This document shows positions 26,661 through 36,093 of a stretch of 64,000 bases of DNA, one piece after another. The notes under the pieces were generated by a model. The model saw only the letters and a program-made list of their open reading frames with translations, did no database searches and had not been told where the DNA came from. The first letter of the stretch is position 1. Every line of letters starts with the position of its first letter. The stretch is from Corynebacterium occultum (GTDB lineage Bacteria > Actinomycetota > Actinomycetes > Mycobacteriales > Mycobacteriaceae): NCBI RefSeq assembly GCF_009734425.1, contig NZ_CP046455.1:992001-1056000 (forward strand), read 5' to 3'. A program made the translations under genes and the position numbers.

Positions 26661-28184
26661 TTAAGGGGTGGGACGTGGCGGCAGGGGGCGAGTTGCCGGT
26701 CCGTTCAGGATTTCCCCATCAACGGTGAAGCGGGAGGCATGACAGGGACAATCCCAGCTACGTTCGGCCGCGTTCCACGCGACCTGACAGCCCAGATGGG
26801 TGCAGCGGCTCGACACCGCGTACAGCGTGCCATCATCGTCCCGGTAGCCGGCGACCTTCTGCCCGCAGGAGTTAACGATCCCACCCTCACCGGGCAAGAG
26901 ATCGCTGATTTCTGGTTGCCGCAGACTGAGCACTCGGTCGCCGAGCATCCGCGCTGCGACGCGCCCGTTCTCTGCCAGGAATTTCGGCGCCTCCGCCAGT
27001 GGTTTGACTCGGGTGGTGGAAAATAAGCTGGCCCAGGGGTTGTCTCGCCCCCTAATTGCATCGGTGATCAACATCCCCGCCAGTGTGCCAGCGGTTAACC
27101 CCCACTTTTTGAAACCTGTGGCCACATAGACCCGCTTCGATCGGAGGTTAACCCGTCCGATGTAGGGGACACCATCGTCGGAACTGTAATCCTGGGCTGA
27201 CCATCGATGCTCGAAGGATGTCACGTTCCAGTGCTGCTGGATAAATTCTCCCAGCTGGTCATAGCGTGCGGGTTGGGCCTTGGACGATCCGGCATGGTGG
27301 CCCTGCCCCACTACCATCAACAGCTCACCACCGTCATATGGCACGGACCGGATCGAGTGCATGGGTGAACCAGCAGACATCAGACTAGCCCCGGGAAGAC
27401 CACTGTCCACCCGCGCAGTAAGCACATAAGAGCGGGAGGCGAATGCTCGCGCGAATAATCCACCGCGATCGAGGAAGGGCATCAAGGTGGCCACCACGAC
27501 ATGTTTGGCCTGTATGCGTCCGTGCGGGGTGTGAACGACGCACCCATGGTCATCCTCGTCGACGTCTGTGCCCCGGGTGTGCTCGAAGATCTCCACCCCA
27601 GCCTCCGTTGCCAGGCGGGTGAGGCCAGCTAGATAGCGTCCCGCGTGGAACTCAGCCTGGTTATCAAAACGCATCCCTCCGAGGGTGGGAAAGGGCAGCG
27701 GCACGTCCTCGTCGAACACGGCGGGCAAACCCGCCTGACGAGCGGCTCGGGTCTCGGCGTCGAGTAGCTTTCGTTCCGCGGCACTCGTGGCGTAAATATA
27801 GGCTGCTCGACGCCGAAAATCGCAGTCGATCCCTTCCTCGACAAAACCGGCGACCTGCTCCTTGGCCGCTTCCATGGCCATAGCGTAGGTTCGGGCACCA
27901 TCACTGCCATGGGTCTTACTGATCCGGGCATAGGTGAGATGGTGCTGGCTGGTCACCTTGCCGGTGGTGTGGCCCGTGGTTCCGGTGCCGATCCGATTGT
28001 GCTCGAGCAGGCATACGGACCGGCCCTGACGGGCGAGCAATAAGGCGGTGGTCAACCCGGTGATCCCACCACCGACCACCACGACATCAACGGCTCGGTC
28101 ACCATCGAGTTGCGGGTACTCCCGCAGCAGGACAGCCTCCCGCCACAAGGACGCGTGCTTGGCCTGACTAGCGTGAGCTGCCAT
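26661..28184 (-). CDS. FAD-dependent oxidoreductase with C-terminal Rieske domain
   Basis: A 507-residue two-domain enzyme. Residues 33-60 are a Rossmann FAD site (VDVVVVGGGITGLTTALLLARQG) of the DadA/glycine oxidase group, followed by a GTTGHTTGKVTSQH motif. The C-terminus is a Rieske [2Fe-2S] domain with CTHLGC and CPCH (ligands Cys461, His463, Cys479, His482). The N-terminus has no signal peptide, so it is probably cytosolic. Members of this fused family are common in actinobacteria with unassigned substrates. It stands alone on the minus strand. Confidence 0.93.
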   Translation of the reverse strand: MAAHASQAKHASLWREAVLLREYPQLDGDRAVDVVVVGGGITGLTTALLLARQGRSVCLLEHNRIGTGTTGHTTGKVTSQHHLTYARISKTHGSDGARTYAMAMEAAKEQVAGFVEEGIDCDFRRRAAYIYATSAAERKLLDAETRAARQAGLPAVFDEDVPLPFPTLGGMRFDNQAEFHAGRYLAGLTRLATEAGVEIFEHTRGTDVDEDDHGCVVHTPHGRIQAKHVVVATLMPFLDRGGLFARAFASRSYVLTARVDSGLPGASLMSAGSPMHSIRSVPYDGGELLMVVGQGHHAGSSKAQPARYDQLGEFIQQHWNVTSFEHRWSAQDYSSDDGVPYIGRVNLRSKRVYVATGFKKWGLTAGTLAGMLITDAIRGRDNPWASLFSTTRVKPLAEAPKFLAENGRVAARMLGDRVLSLRQPEISDLLPGEGGIVNSCGQKVAGYRDDDGTLYAVSSRCTHLGCQVAWNAAERSWDCPCHASRFTVDGEILNGPATRPLPPRPTP

Positions 28185-28439
28185 AAAGCGATCGTACCCA
28201 CGATACCTACCCCAGTCCAGGGTCAGTAATTCTCAAAGCTGGTGGTCAGGCCCTGGACTTCTACCTGGCGGCGGAAGGAAGATGTGGTGGCAGCCAACAG
28301 TTCCCGGCCGCAATACTGCGATCGTGCACTCCCAGCCGGTGACCACCTTGATGCTCCAAGCTTTAAGCGGTGGGGGCGTTCGCTGGGGGTATCGATAAGA
28401 ATTTGCCGTTGCCCGCGGCGGGAATATGGTTGCCGGGCT
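28185..28439. other. Intergenic region without a recognisable gene
   Basis: GC-rich. A minus-strand open frame (28223-28492) overlaps the start of the downstream gene, has no recognisable family and is probably chance. No terminator or clear promoter is seen. Confidence 0.4.
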
Positions 28440-29075
28440 TCACGCCAGCCGGCGTCGTAGCTCGGCGACTCCCTCGCCTTCGAGCAGTGCACAATAAGCC
28501 GGTCGCCCGGCCATCACCATCACCAGCTCCAGCAGTTGTCCCTTCACCTGGGGGCCACTGCCACTCCGGAATTGTGTGTCAGTGCTCACCAGCCGCAACC
28601 CTTTGACCAGGCTGCGACTGTTGACCGTGAAGTTCTTCCGGGTGAAGTAGTCCGCCACCTCATGGGCCGAGACCGGGTCGGGGATCAGTTCGGTACCGAG
28701 AGCCTGGGAGATATCCTGCCCGTGGACGATGACCTCCCCGAGCCAGGCACCATAATCTCTGGTCGGCGCGGTGGTGTTGGTGATGGAGTTGCGGAAGTTC
28801 TCCAGCGTGTCGTCAGGGGAAGGCCCAAGATATTGCTTGAGCAGGCGCTCATTGTGTTTGTCGGTGTTGAATCGCGCCCCGATCATGCTGCCCAGCCATG
28901 CCCGGGTGCCGGTGTTCGCGGCGGCGGTGAGATGGGCGGTGACCTCCTCGACACTCCAGTCCTGGCACAGCGACTCCGCTTTCCACTCATCTTCGCTCAG
29001 ATCAGTGAGCAGTAGTTCCAGTCGTTTGCGTTCAGCGTGGATCAGTTCCCAGTATTCGGCTTTCCGCAGGGGCAT
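28440..29075 (-). CDS. Maleylpyruvate isomerase family mycothiol-dependent enzyme
   Basis: A 211-residue DinB-like protein of the TIGR03083 group: ELIHAERKRLELLLTDLSEDEWKAESLCQDWSVEEVTAHLTAAANTG carries the metal-binding His pattern, followed by WLGEVIVHGQDISQALG. This superfamily uses mycothiol as cofactor, consistent with an actinobacterium. No gentisate or other aromatic gene is adjacent, so an actual maleylpyruvate substrate is unproven. The ATG at 29075 follows a pyrimidine-rich leader. Confidence 0.88.
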   Translation of the reverse strand: MPLRKAEYWELIHAERKRLELLLTDLSEDEWKAESLCQDWSVEEVTAHLTAAANTGTRAWLGSMIGARFNTDKHNERLLKQYLGPSPDDTLENFRNSITNTTAPTRDYGAWLGEVIVHGQDISQALGTELIPDPVSAHEVADYFTRKNFTVNSRSLVKGLRLVSTDTQFRSGSGPQVKGQLLELVMVMAGRPAYCALLEGEGVAELRRRLA

Positions 29076-29493
29076 AATTCCCTCTTCAATCTCTTCTCTC
29101 TTCTCTTTCAGGGTTTAAGAGTGTGATTCCCGCCATCCGGGCTGAGGTGCTGGGGGAGAGCCTAGGTTCAGGGTGCTTCCACATCAATGGGGTCGGAGTA
29201 TAAATCCAGAACTGTTGTGGAAACGCGTCGGAATGTTCATGGAATATTCTCGTGTCATCGCTGAACATCCCCAGATATTCCCATGGGAAAATCTTGCTGG
29301 CAGTACCTTTTGTGGGTGGAGCCAGATGCCTTGACGCGCCTTCTGCGACATTGGTTGCGGCGGGGTGCGTGCACCATCTTTATGGCTGTTGTGGCGCAGG
29401 GCCGCAGCATGAAGAAGGACCTGAGCATCCCGCGGTGTCATGGATGGGAGATGCATTAAGTGATAGCGGAAGGTATCACCTACAGTGATGGGG
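29076..29493. other. Intergenic region with an inverted repeat before the 29494 gene
   Basis: No credible gene. It contains a CTTCTC-rich strip (29090-29110) and a GTGATA-N8-TATCAC inverted repeat (29460-29479) that abuts a TACAGT -10 box (29481-29486). The repeat could be an operator for the gene starting at 29494. Confidence 0.45.
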
Positions 29494-29799
29494 ATGAATA
29501 TTCAGAATATGACGCACCTGCTGGGCGAGCTGGAGGAGATGCTCACCAGCACGGGATATCAGGGGCTGGTCGAGCAGGCCCACGCCAGCACCACCCAAGG
29601 TGCGGAATACGAGCGGTTTCTGATGTTATGTGACCTGGTGGAGGCCCGGGTCGCCACCCTCGGTGAGGGGGATGGCTCTGAGAAGCGCTCCGAGTCCATC
29701 CGGGTGATCCTCACCTGTCTTGGCGGACTGCGCCGCGCCGCTGAATCAGCCAGCTCAGCTGCCCCCACTCAGCGGATGGACAACAGATCCCGCGCCTGA
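29494..29799 (+). CDS. Small hypothetical protein
   Basis: Unrecognised 101-residue protein: mostly helical (MTHLLGELEEMLTSTGYQGLVEQAHASTTQGAEYERFLMLCDLVEARVATL), with no membrane segment and an Arg/Ser-rich end. The ATG at 29494 is seven bases after a TACAGT -10 box and fits a leaderless start; the ATG at 29485 would lie inside the promoter. Regulation by a factor binding the adjacent inverted repeat is plausible. Confidence 0.6.
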   Translation: MNIQNMTHLLGELEEMLTSTGYQGLVEQAHASTTQGAEYERFLMLCDLVEARVATLGEGDGSEKRSESIRVILTCLGGLRRAAESASSAAPTQRMDNRSRA

Positions 29800-29920
29800 G
29801 CGTGCTGACAGATCGTGGCCCCAGCAGGAGGTGAGGTGTCGTGGTGATCAAACGCACCGGAATCACCACGGTCACAGACGGGACGCTTTCCTCCACACAC
29901 CCGTACTCCCCAGCTGGAGC

Positions 29921-30154
29921 TCATCCTCGGGTGATGCCGTTCTGAGTGAGGATATATCCCAGCAGGGCAGGATGATCGGTGCGGCCGTGATCGAGGGTCA
30001 ACCACCCATTAGCGAGCATCACGCCAGCTGTTTGGGTGATATAGGAGGGTTCCTCCCAGGTGTCGGGGAAGTGTTCTTGAGCGAGGGCTCGAAGGCGCCG
30101 CAGCAGCTCCTGGCCGATGTGTGAGTCAAAGGGGTCGGTCTCGGTGTCGTACAC
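29921..30154 (-). CDS. Small hypothetical protein
   Basis: A 77-residue open frame from GTG 30154 with a balanced composition (MYDTETDPFDSHIGQELLRRLRALAQEHFPDTWEEPSYITQTAGVMLANGWLTLDHGRTDHPALLG). It looks coding by codon choice, but I do not recognise a family. The ribosome-binding site is weak. It lies just upstream of the 29494 gene in convergent orientation. Confidence 0.5.
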   Translation of the reverse strand: MYDTETDPFDSHIGQELLRRLRALAQEHFPDTWEEPSYITQTAGVMLANGWLTLDHGRTDHPALLGYILTQNGITRG

Positions 30155-30308
30155 AATCTGGTTTCTTTCCAGGTGATGGCAGTTTCCAAAGTCCCTGCAC
30201 CACGGTGTGCGGTGAGAGTTTCCCCGGGGAGGGACTCTTCAAGATGAGGAAATTTGAGTGCGACGTTCACGGGAAACGCAGGACCACCAGGGTTCATGGG
30301 GCAGGGGG

Positions 30309-30668
30309 TCAGATGTCGATCAGTTTCCCGCCGGTGGCCAGGTAGTCTGCCCAGTCATCGATGTGGGGGTTTTTTCGCAACAGGGCACGGCGTTGACGTT
30401 CGGTCAACCCACCCCAGACCCCGAATTCCTCTCGGTTATCCAGCGAGGTCACCAGGCACTGGGTGCGTACCGGGCAGGGCTGGCACAATGTGGCGGCCCT
30501 GCGTTGTTCCGCACCCTGGACGAACAGCGCATCAGGATCATTTTGACGGCACCGGGCCTGGGCGATCCACTCCTCCGATTCCGGGGAGCCCTCCGGGCCA
30601 CCTGTTCTGGCCGGTTCCTGCCACACGGGAGCCGCGCGCTGGGGGTCGAGATAGAGCGACGTGGACAT
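30309..30668 (-). CDS. WhiB family transcriptional regulator
   Basis: A 119-residue actinobacterial iron-sulfur regulator. Four cysteines (40, 62, 65, 71) in the C-X21-C-X2-C-X5-C arrangement bind a [4Fe-4S] cluster, followed by the GVWGGLTERQRRALLR motif that contacts the sigma factor region and DNA. GGAGG lies before the ATG. WhiB proteins respond to redox or nitric oxide. Which paralogue (WhcA-E or WhiB1-7) this is cannot be settled from sequence alone. It is separated from phoU by a 390-bp gap. Confidence 0.95.
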   Translation of the reverse strand: MSTSLYLDPQRAAPVWQEPARTGGPEGSPESEEWIAQARCRQNDPDALFVQGAEQRRAATLCQPCPVRTQCLVTSLDNREEFGVWGGLTERQRRALLRKNPHIDDWADYLATGGKLIDI

Positions 30669-31055
30669 TTTAAAGTTTTCCTCCGCAGGAAGCCGGGAAC
30701 AGGGATATTGTTATTGGAAAATCCGATCATATTACCTGTTGGTTTAAATGTGAACTAAACCACCTGGAAAAGGTGGTATCTCCCACAATATCCCCTCCGA
30801 ATAGGGGTGTCTCTCATTCTTGGAGAGGGGGCAACGGCGGTGGGCCCGTCCCCATATTGCGGTGAAAGCAATGACTCGCCCCACCCCGTCGGATCGACTC
30901 CTTGCCTGGTAGACCTGCAGGATCCGCTCACCCCAATCCCCCGGGAACCCGCATGCCCAGCTCATACCGGGCACCCTCCAGGCTCCTTTGCACAGTGAGA
31001 GCATGTGATTATCCGGTACCTCATCTGCTCGGAGGAGGGGTATCTACCAGGGGGG
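30669..31055. other. Intergenic region upstream of the whiB-family gene
   Basis: No gene is seen. It contains a 7-bp hairpin ACCACCT/AGGTGGT (30760-30766 with 30772-30778) and a second short stem CCCCT/AGGGG nearby. An A/T-rich stretch (30700-30760) probably contains the whiB-family promoter. Confidence 0.45.
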
Positions 31056-31787
31056 TCAGTTACGGCGGAACTGACGTTCCAATGCCTCGAAACGGGCCTG
31101 AACATCCGCGTCTTCTGCGTCCTGCTCCTTTTTCGCCAGGTAGTCCTCCGGGGGCAGTCCCGTGGTCAGGTACACAATCCGGGTGCCGACACTGACACAC
31201 TGGTCGGCGAAACGTTCATAGAACCGGACCAGCAGAGCAGTGTCCACGGCCTCACGGGAGGTATGCGGCCAATCATGTTGGGTCAGCATGGTCAGCAGAT
31301 GACGATCAAGGTCATCGACAGCATCATCCTCACGCGCCAGTGCAAGAGCAGCATCAGCATCCGGGGCGACCAGAAGGTCATGGGCCTTATCCACCATGTC
31401 CAGGGTCAAGCGGGTGAGCTCCTCGAAATAACCGCTCAGGGCGGCCGGAATGACCAGCTCCGGATACCGTCGGCGGGCAGATTCCGCGATGTGGGTGGCC
31501 AGTGCCGCCATGCGGTCGAGGTGTTCGACGATGTAGATCGAGGAGACCACCTGGCGCAGATCCCTGCCCATCGGGCTTCCCAGGGCAAGGAGATCCACGG
31601 CCCGTTGGGTAGACCTGGCGCGGATAGCGGGAAGATCTCCAGCTATCGTCAGGGCATTTTCGGCGGAGTCCAATGATCCCCGCAACAGTGCATCGCAGGC
31701 TGCGGTCATGATGTCGCGGACCACATCTCCCATGATGATCAGGTCATGGGAGAAATCGTCGAATTGTTCATGATAGGTCGCGCGCAT
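31056..31787 (-). CDS. phoU: Phosphate signalling complex protein PhoU
   Basis: A 243-residue all-helical protein with two PhoU repeats: MRATYHEQFDDFSHDLIIMGDVVRDIMTAACDALL, then VVSSIYIVEHLDRMAALATHIAE, and in the second half VRFYERFADQCVSVGTRIVYLTTG. The E/DxxxD-type metal-binding patterns are present in both. PhoU modulates phosphate transport and the PhoR kinase. The ATG at 31787 is seven bases after a TATAGT -10 box (31795-31800, minus), so a leaderless start is likely; the earlier TTG adds unrelated residues. No pst genes are adjacent. Confidence 0.93.
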   Translation of the reverse strand: MRATYHEQFDDFSHDLIIMGDVVRDIMTAACDALLRGSLDSAENALTIAGDLPAIRARSTQRAVDLLALGSPMGRDLRQVVSSIYIVEHLDRMAALATHIAESARRRYPELVIPAALSGYFEELTRLTLDMVDKAHDLLVAPDADAALALAREDDAVDDLDRHLLTMLTQHDWPHTSREAVDTALLVRFYERFADQCVSVGTRIVYLTTGLPPEDYLAKKEQDAEDADVQARFEALERQFRRN

Positions 31788-31979
31788 GAGTATCACTATA
31801 GGAATAAAACCTACGTTGTGCACCGGATTCGATCACTGAACATGCCCCGGGGTGTGGTTGGCACTGGCGGTGCGTTGACTGGGGCAGTACTAATCCTGAT
31901 GGCGCCTGGCAGATTTCGACCAGGATTCTGCCAGGAAAACGCTCCACCACACCAGGGGCAGGCCACTGTCCGCAGCAGA

Positions 31980-33959
31980 CTAACTCCAGTCCATCTCCTC
32001 ATAACCGGATTCCCGGAAACGCAGGTATTCACCCACCACCGCGGCCCCGAGGTCCTCCAGATCCGGGGAGGTGACCCGCCCGTCGACCCGGTCGGCGAGT
32101 TGCCCCAGGAATCTCTCCAGTCCGGGATCATCACCCAGCCGGAAGAAGGTGGTGCGGGCCCCGCGCCGCGTGACCCGGTCAAGTTGGGTCACGGTCTTGT
32201 TCAGGGTTTCCGGGTCGGTGGGCCAGTTGAACCAGGCATCACCCTGGGATTCCAGGTGGGCGGTGGGCTCACCATCAGTCACGATCAACAGGGTCGGCTC
32301 CATGGTGGGGTGTTTAGCGAAGAATCTCTCCGCCAGCAGCAGGCCGTGGTGGAGGTTGGTGCCCTGTTCCCGCACCGGTGGCATCGCGGTGAGCTCCTCA
32401 ATATCGAGGTTCACCGCCATCCGCCCGAAGCTGATCAGCGCCAGTTGATCACCCCGGAATCTGGTGGAGATCAGGTGGTGCAGTGCCAGGGCAGTCTTCT
32501 TCATGGGTACCCACCGGCCTTCGGCAGCCATGGAGTAGGAGGTGTCCACCAGCAGCACCACCGCTGACTGGGTGCGGGTCTCGGTTTCCACGACCTCAAC
32601 ATCCCGCACCTCAATCCGCACTCCCTCATCGGAAACACGACCCGAGGCGGCGGTGCGTTGGATGGCGTTCTTCACCGTGGTGGTGACATCCCAGGGTTGG
32701 GTGTCCCCGAATTCCCAGGCTCTTGAAGAGCCGGTGGGTTCCCCGGAAGCCCCGGCAAGTCGGGCATCCCGGGCCCCGGTGCGGGAACTCAACTGTTGGG
32801 CGGCGTCCTGAAGCAGGGTTTTCCCCAGACGTCGCATGGCCTGCGGGGACAACCGCAGCGAACCATCCGCACGATTTCGCAGCAAGCCGCCCTCCTTCAT
32901 GGCACGTTCGATCTCAGCCAGAGTTCTGGCGTTGACTCCCGCCTCCTCACCGAGCTGGCGGGTCAGGGCATCAAGGTCGATATCGGTGTGGGCCTGGCTG
33001 AGTTGATCACTCAAGGAATCAAGTTCCGCCAGATCCTGCACCGCACCGGTGCCATCACCCAGGCCCAGGCCCTGATCGCCGGAGAAATCCTCGGCACCGG
33101 ACCAGCCCAGATCTGGGCGCAGGGACTGCAGATTGCCGTCGAGCTGGGCCAGTTCCGCCATGAGTTCCGGGGAGCCGAAAGCCTGGGCGGAGAGCTCCAT
33201 CAGTTCCTGGCGCTGCTCCTCACTCATGGAGTTCAGCATGCGTTGGGCGGCGGCGGAGCGCTTGGCCATCGCATCGATCAGCTCATCCACATTCTGGGGA
33301 TTCTCCGGGAAATGCTGGCCGTGTCTGGCCATGAACTCGGCAAAATCAGCAGTGGTGTCCGCACCACTGCGGTGCTTGGCCAGCAGGGTATTCAGGTCCT
33401 GCAGCATCTCCTTGATCGCTGCACGGTCCTCATCGGTGGCCCCTTCCAGGGCCTGTTTCATTCCGGCGAAGCGCTGATCAAGCACCTCACGGCCGAGCAG
33501 GTCCTTGATCTGGGAGAACTTTTCCCGGGCATCGGTGGCCTGCCAGTCATAGTTGGATAATTCGCGGACGGCTGCGGCAGTGGAGGTGGGCAGGTTGTTC
33601 AGCTGCAGCTCCCGGAAGTCGCGGTCGGTGTCCTCCATGGTGATGTCCCGGGCGAGCTGGCCGCGTTCGGCGAGTACCGCCTCGTCGAGAAGCTTTTTCA
33701 CTTCCTTGAGGGTGCCGCCGAGGTTATGACGCTGCAGTAGTTCGCGCCGCCTCTCCATGGCCTTCCTGGCCAGATCATCGAAGCCGGCCCGGCGCAGGTA
33801 TTCGCGGAGGGCATGCTCGGGGGAGTAACCGGCCATGACATCCTCGGCGATGGCATCCAGGGCGGTGGAGACATCGACCGGGGGAGCGAGTGGATCCGGC
33901 CCGCCGGTGTAGCGGCCATAACGGGAACGGCGGGGACCACCGGTGTGGGCGTTGGACAT
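31980..33959 (-). CDS. VWA domain-containing protein, partner of the MoxR-like ATPase
   Basis: A 659-residue protein: a long helical N-terminal region rich in charged residues (about 1-440) and a C-terminal von Willebrand factor A domain with the MIDAS signature DTSYSMAAEGRW and the LIVTDGEPTAHL segment. The ATG at 33959 has GAGGAGG upstream; the frame continues to 34169 but would overlap the upstream gene. It follows the AAA ATPase gene with a 10-bp gap, the arrangement of Rv0958/Rv0959. Together they form a metal-chelatase-like ATPase/VWA pair of unknown target. Confidence 0.9.
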   Translation of the reverse strand: MSNAHTGGPRRSRYGRYTGGPDPLAPPVDVSTALDAIAEDVMAGYSPEHALREYLRRAGFDDLARKAMERRRELLQRHNLGGTLKEVKKLLDEAVLAERGQLARDITMEDTDRDFRELQLNNLPTSTAAAVRELSNYDWQATDAREKFSQIKDLLGREVLDQRFAGMKQALEGATDEDRAAIKEMLQDLNTLLAKHRSGADTTADFAEFMARHGQHFPENPQNVDELIDAMAKRSAAAQRMLNSMSEEQRQELMELSAQAFGSPELMAELAQLDGNLQSLRPDLGWSGAEDFSGDQGLGLGDGTGAVQDLAELDSLSDQLSQAHTDIDLDALTRQLGEEAGVNARTLAEIERAMKEGGLLRNRADGSLRLSPQAMRRLGKTLLQDAAQQLSSRTGARDARLAGASGEPTGSSRAWEFGDTQPWDVTTTVKNAIQRTAASGRVSDEGVRIEVRDVEVVETETRTQSAVVLLVDTSYSMAAEGRWVPMKKTALALHHLISTRFRGDQLALISFGRMAVNLDIEELTAMPPVREQGTNLHHGLLLAERFFAKHPTMEPTLLIVTDGEPTAHLESQGDAWFNWPTDPETLNKTVTQLDRVTRRGARTTFFRLGDDPGLERFLGQLADRVDGRVTSPDLEDLGAAVVGEYLRFRESGYEEMDWS

Positions 33960-33969
33960 GGCGGCCTCC

Positions 33970-35358
33970 TCAGCCGTAGATGGTTTCACCCTGGCCGGAG
34001 TCCTTGGTGATCTTCCGGGCCAGGTAAAGGGCCTCCAGGGCGAGCTCGATGGCACTGGCTCGGCTGCCCACATCAGTGGCACCGAACTTGGCGGCGATTT
34101 CCTCATAGAGGTCGGATTCCCCGAGCTCCGGCAGTCCGGCGAGGAATTCGGTGGCGGTGACCTGCTCACCGGTGGAGACGGTGGTGGATCCGTCCAGGGC
34201 TCCGATCAGTGGGGTGAGGTCCACTCCGCGTAGCCGGGCACGCACAGCTTCTGCGGTGGCGGTACGCAGCAGGTAGGCCAGCACCTCCCATTCCCGTCCC
34301 TCCTCACCGGACTCGAACTCGACCTTGCCGCCGAGTACATCCACGGCGGCCTCCAGGTCCACCAACCGGGCCACCGCATCCTCCTCACCGCGGATGGTGG
34401 CACGATGTCGGGCGGCGGCTGCCACAGTTTCGGCACCCGCAATGGCGAAACGGGCGGAGACACCGGCCCGCTGGTTCACCGCCGGGGATTCACGCAGCGC
34501 CCGGGTGTAGCGGGCCAGGATCTCCACCAGCACCTCCGGAACCTCGGCAACCAGGTTGGTCTCCTGCCGGATCACCGCGATCTCATCTTCCAGGGCGAGT
34601 GGGTAGTGGGTGCGGATCTCCGCGCCAAAACGATCCTTGAGCGGGGTGATGATCCGCCCACGGTTGGTGTAGTCCTCCGGGTTGGCGGAGGCCACGACCA
34701 GCACATCCAGTGGCAGGCGTAGCACATAACCACGGATCTGCACATCCCTTTCCTCCATCACATTGAGCATGGAGACCTGGATGCGCTCAGCCAGGTCAGG
34801 CAGCTCATTGATGGCCACGATGCCGCGGTTGGAACGCGGGATCAGACCATAGTGGATGGTCTCGGGGTCGCCCAGATGCCGACCCTCCGCCACCTTCATC
34901 GGGTCAATGTCACCGATGAGGTCCGCCACCGAGGTGTCCGGGGTGGCCAGCTTCTCCGAATAACGTTCCTCCCGGCTCAACCAGGTGATGGGCAGCCCCT
35001 CGCCCTCTTCAGCGATGCGGCGGCGGGTGGCCTCGGTGATGGGTTCAAAGGGATGTTCCCGCAGATCAGAGCCTGCAACGGCGGGGGTCCACTCATCGAG
35101 CAGCCCGGTCAGGGAACGCAGCAGGCGGGTCTTGCCCTGGCCACGTTCACCGAGCAGCACGATATCGTGGCCGGCGATCAGCGCCCTCTCAACCTGGGGG
35201 ATCACGGTGTGTTCCAGGCCGTGCAGGCCGGGCCAGGGATCTTCGCCGGAGGCCAGCTTGGCCAGCAGATTCCCGCGAATTTCCTCACGCAGGGGACGGT
35301 GGACATGACCGGCGGCCCTCAGCTCACCGATCGTGGACATCATGGGAGGTTGGCTCAC
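33970..35358 (-). CDS. MoxR/magnesium chelatase-like AAA ATPase
   Basis: An AAA ATPase of about 460 residues with Walker A GERGQGKTRLL, the RGIVAINELPDLAERIQVSMLNVMEERDVQIRGY segment (Walker B and sensor region) and the ASANPEDYTNRGRIITPLKDRFGAEIRTHYPL sensor and lid motif. The GTG at 35358 lies about ten bases after a TATAGC box; ATGs at 35343 and 35340 are alternatives. The open frame to 35508 would overlap the histidine phosphatase start. It is transcribed with the VWA gene. Confidence 0.92.
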   Translation of the reverse strand: MSQPPMMSTIGELRAAGHVHRPLREEIRGNLLAKLASGEDPWPGLHGLEHTVIPQVERALIAGHDIVLLGERGQGKTRLLRSLTGLLDEWTPAVAGSDLREHPFEPITEATRRRIAEEGEGLPITWLSREERYSEKLATPDTSVADLIGDIDPMKVAEGRHLGDPETIHYGLIPRSNRGIVAINELPDLAERIQVSMLNVMEERDVQIRGYVLRLPLDVLVVASANPEDYTNRGRIITPLKDRFGAEIRTHYPLALEDEIAVIRQETNLVAEVPEVLVEILARYTRALRESPAVNQRAGVSARFAIAGAETVAAAARHRATIRGEEDAVARLVDLEAAVDVLGGKVEFESGEEGREWEVLAYLLRTATAEAVRARLRGVDLTPLIGALDGSTTVSTGEQVTATEFLAGLPELGESDLYEEIAAKFGATDVGSRASAIELALEALYLARKITKDSGQGETIYG

Positions 35359-35448
35359 AAGCCCCAGGCTATAGGGCAATCCCCCTGCCGTCGACCACCC
35401 CCTGTAATCCGTGACACACCCGGCGGCACATGGGTAGGCTCCGGGACG

Positions 35449-36093
35449 ATGGACACTTTCAACTTCAGCCCCGCCCCGGACTCCACCATGATCCTCCTGG
35501 TGCGCCATGGTGTCACCCCCACCACCGGCCAGGTGCTGCCCGGCCGCGCACCCGGCCTACACCTGAGCGAAAAGGGGGAGGAGCAGGCACAACTGGTGGC
35601 CCAACGACTCCGGGGCCTGGAGCTCAAGGCGCTCTACAGCTCACCCATGGAACGCACCCGGGAGACCGCCGCGCCCGCGGCTCTGCTCTTCAACCTGGAC
35701 CCGCTCATCGATTCGGGCCTGGTGGAATGTGATTTCGGGGAGTGGACCGGGGCGCAACTTAAGGAACTGAGCGCGCTGCCGGAGTGGAAGAGCGTGCAGG
35801 AAACTCCCTCCACCTTCCGTTTCCCCGGTGGCGAAAGCTTCGTGGAGATGCAGAAACGCATGGTGAGCGCACTACGGCGCATCGCTGCCCGACACCCCGG
35901 GGAGGTGGTGGCCTGCTTCAGCCATGCCGACCCCATCAAGTGCGCGGTGGCGGAGCTTTCGGGCACTGAACTCGATGCCTTCCAGAAAATCCAGATTGAC
36001 CCCGCCAGCATCTCCCTCGCAGAGTTTCACCGTGACGGCCGCACCGAGATCCTGCTGCGCAACTCCAACGCCGGTGCCCTGCGAAGGCAATGA
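35449..36093 (+). CDS. Histidine phosphatase / phosphoglycerate mutase family protein
   Basis: A 214-residue phosphatase with the catalytic RHG motif in MILLVRHGVTP, GLHLSEKGEEQAQLVAQRL, the SSPMERTRETA helix, CDFGEWTGAQL and the VACFSHADPIKCAV His. This is the group seen next to SCO1664-type proteins (Rv2135c-like). The ATG at 35449 follows a TAGGCT -10 box (35435-35440) by eight bases, so it is probably leaderless; the long frame extending back to 34852 is not coding. Its stop overlaps the next gene (ATGA). Confidence 0.92.
   Translation: MDTFNFSPAPDSTMILLVRHGVTPTTGQVLPGRAPGLHLSEKGEEQAQLVAQRLRGLELKALYSSPMERTRETAAPAALLFNLDPLIDSGLVECDFGEWTGAQLKELSALPEWKSVQETPSTFRFPGGESFVEMQKRMVSALRRIAARHPGEVVACFSHADPIKCAVAELSGTELDAFQKIQIDPASISLAEFHRDGRTEILLRNSNAGALRRQ

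Noticed and set aside
34852..35448. 5' extension of the histidine phosphatase frame
   Set aside because: It lies antisense to the MoxR-like gene and lacks homology. A -10 box sits right before the ATG at 35449.
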